From: Mycobacterium sp. E796
GTDB lineage: Bacteria; Actinomycetota; Actinomycetes; Mycobacteriales; Mycobacteriaceae
DNA: 36,336 nucleotides
Reading direction: 5' to 3'
Assembly: GCF_001672815.1 (NCBI RefSeq)
Contig: NZ_LZKK01000086.1
Location: 1 to 36,336, forward strand
The notes beneath the pieces are model-generated. The model searched no databases, was not told the origin of the DNA, and saw only the letters and a list, made by a program, of their open reading frames with translations. Positions 35,262 to 36,336 of this stretch are shown here, one piece after another. A program made the translations under genes and the position numbers. How positions within the stretch are numbered: position 1 is the first letter of the stretch; the number at the start of each line of letters is the position of its first letter.

Positions 35262-35358
35262 GTCTGAACGCCCTGGTCAGGCCCGCAATTGCCGGTCGCG
35301 AAGCGGTCAAGGCGGCTATTCGCCGTGTAGCGCCCCGGATCCGTGAAACACTCTCCCC

Positions 35359-36144
35359 GTGGCTCTCAAATACCGCCTGCAATCCAACCCGCTCGTCGGC
35401 AAGCTCACCACGAAGTACTTTCTTCCCCTTGGCACCCGCCAGGTCGGCGACGACGTGGTCTTCTTCAACTTCGGCTACGAAGAGGACCCTCCGATGGGCC
35501 TGCCGTTGGCGGCGTCCGACGAACCCAACCGCTACTGCATCCAGCTCTATCACGTGACCGCCTCGCAGGTGGATCTCACCGGCAAGAAGGTGCTGGAGGT
35601 CAGTTGCGGGGCCGGCGGGGGCGCCTCCTACATCATGCGAAACCTGGGCCCGGCCTCCTACACCGGGCTGGATCTGAACCCCGCCAGCATCGACAAGTGC
35701 CGGGAACGCCACCAGCTACCCGGCCTGGATTTCGTGCAGGGCGATGCCGAAAACCTGCCCTTCGGCGACGGCTCCTTCGACGCGGTGGTCAACGTCGAAG
35801 CCTCGCACCAGTACCCCCACTTCTCCCGCTTCCTCGAGGAGGTGGCGCGCGTGCTGCGGCCCGGGGGGCATTTCCTGTACACCGATTCCCGCCGCGCTCC
35901 CGTCGTCGGCGAGTGGGAGGCGGCGCTGGCCGCCGCGCCGCTGCGCAAGGTCTCGGAACGGGACATCGACGCGGAGGCCAAGCGCGGGCTGGACGCCAAC
36001 ACGCGGCGAACCCAGCAGCAGATCAGTGACCGCCTGCCCGGGTTCATGAACTCCCTGATCCGTTACGGCGTCGGGGTGATGGACTGGGATCTGCGCCGCG
36101 CCGGGGGCTTCTCATACCGCGTCTACCACTTCGCCAAGGATTGA
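35359..36144 (+). CDS. SAM methyltransferase, Rv2952/Rv1523 family
   Basis: A 261-residue class I methyltransferase close to phthiotriol methyltransferase (Rv2952) and the glycopeptidolipid fatty-acid/sugar methyltransferases. [14 protein letters not shown] is the SAM loop, NYEDPP-like [13 protein letters not shown] and [14 protein letters not shown] precede it, and [28 protein letters not shown] follows, all close to Rv2952. The GTG at 35359 is the likely start. In M. tuberculosis the neighbour of mmpL12 is Rv1523, of the same family. It would O-methylate a sugar or the lipid of the locus product. Confidence 0.9.
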   Translation: MALKYRLQSNPLVGKLTTKYFLPLGTRQVGDDVVFFNFGYEEDPPMGLPLAASDEPNRYCIQLYHVTASQVDLTGKKVLEVSCGAGGGASYIMRNLGPASYTGLDLNPASIDKCRERHQLPGLDFVQGDAENLPFGDGSFDAVVNVEASHQYPHFSRFLEEVARVLRPGGHFLYTDSRRAPVVGEWEAALAAAPLRKVSERDIDAEAKRGLDANTRRTQQQISDRLPGFMNSLIRYGVGVMDWDLRRAGGFSYRVYHFAKD

Positions 36145-36160
36145 TGGGCTCGACTCCGTC

Positions 36161-36336
36161 ATGAAGTTTGCGTTGGCGAGCTACGGAACTCGCGGCGACA
36201 TCGAGCCGTGCGCCGCCATCGGCCGGGAGCTGCAGCGCCGGGGGCACGACGTGCGGGTTGCGGTGCCGCCCAACCTGGTTGACTTCGTAGAGTCGGCCGG
36301 GGTGCCCGCCGTCTCCTACGGGCCGGACACGCGCGA
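36161..36336 (+). CDS. GT1 glycosyltransferase, N-terminal fragment (3' truncated by window)
   Basis: The first 58 residues of a UDP-glycosyltransferase of the mycobacterial GT1 (Rv1524/Rv1526c, rhamnosyltransferase Rtf-like) family. It opens with [22 protein letters not shown], continues [22 protein letters not shown] and VSYGPDT, all standard N-terminal acceptor-domain features, and ends with the window. The ATG at 36161 is 17 bases after the methyltransferase stop, so the two are cotranscribed. M. tuberculosis Rv1524 follows Rv1523 in the same way. Confidence 0.9.
   Translation, partial: MKFALASYGTRGDIEPCAAIGRELQRRGHDVRVAVPPNLVDFVESAGVPAVSYGPDTR

Overview
The window is high-GC actinobacterial DNA, best explained as a slow-growing nontuberculous Mycobacterium. 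From memory of the M. tuberculosis map, both flanks match the mutB–meaB–lipL (Rv1493, Rv1496, Rv1497) and fadD25–mmpL12–Rv1523–Rv1524 regions. What lies between is a species-variable cell-surface glycolipid locus of the lipooligosaccharide (LOS) type. All assignments come from reading the sequence and recalling protein families; no search was run.

Layout. 1-689: the C-terminal end of methylmalonyl-CoA mutase, whose first ~77 bases are an inverted piece of the same gene (probable chimeric contig end). 929-2230: a polytopic membrane protein. 2258-4583: meaB (mutase chaperone GTPase) and the LipL-type esterase. 4734-12661: two paralogous ~530-aa membrane proteins flanking a GtrA-like protein, a nucleotide-sugar dehydrogenase, an SDR epimerase and a methyltransferase–GT2 fusion. 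12940-18449: a rightward sugar-nucleotide block (zinc-ribbon C-methyltransferase, SDR, Gfo/Idh oxidoreductase, UDP-glucose dehydrogenase, UDP-xylose synthase). 18446-26230: mixed-strand genes including FkbM methyltransferase, four-gene GDP-fucose/GDP-6-deoxyhexose chemistry (gmdA, epiA, a second GMD-like gene, GT4), an HlpA-like GT, a GT2 and a zinc-ribbon methyltransferase. 26519-36336: the conserved export/acylation flank (GAP-type membrane protein, GT2, condensation-type acyltransferase, fadD25, mmpL12, Rv2952/Rv1523-type methyltransferase, and the 5' end of a GT1 glycosyltransferase).

How it fits together. UDP-glucose can go to UDP-glucuronate and UDP-xylose; GDP-mannose can go to GDP-4-keto-6-deoxymannose and GDP-L-fucose; a C-methyltransferase/SDR/oxidoreductase trio suggests a branched deoxysugar. 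Soluble GTs and O-methyltransferases would assemble and decorate the glycan, the acyltransferase and FadD25 supply or attach acyl chains, and MmpL12 would export the product. A DPM-type GT2 domain, a GtrA-like protein and two GT-C-like membrane proteins hint at an additional polyprenyl-phosphate-sugar route acting outside the membrane, the least described part of the window.

No tRNA, rRNA, CRISPR array, insertion sequence or transposase was seen.
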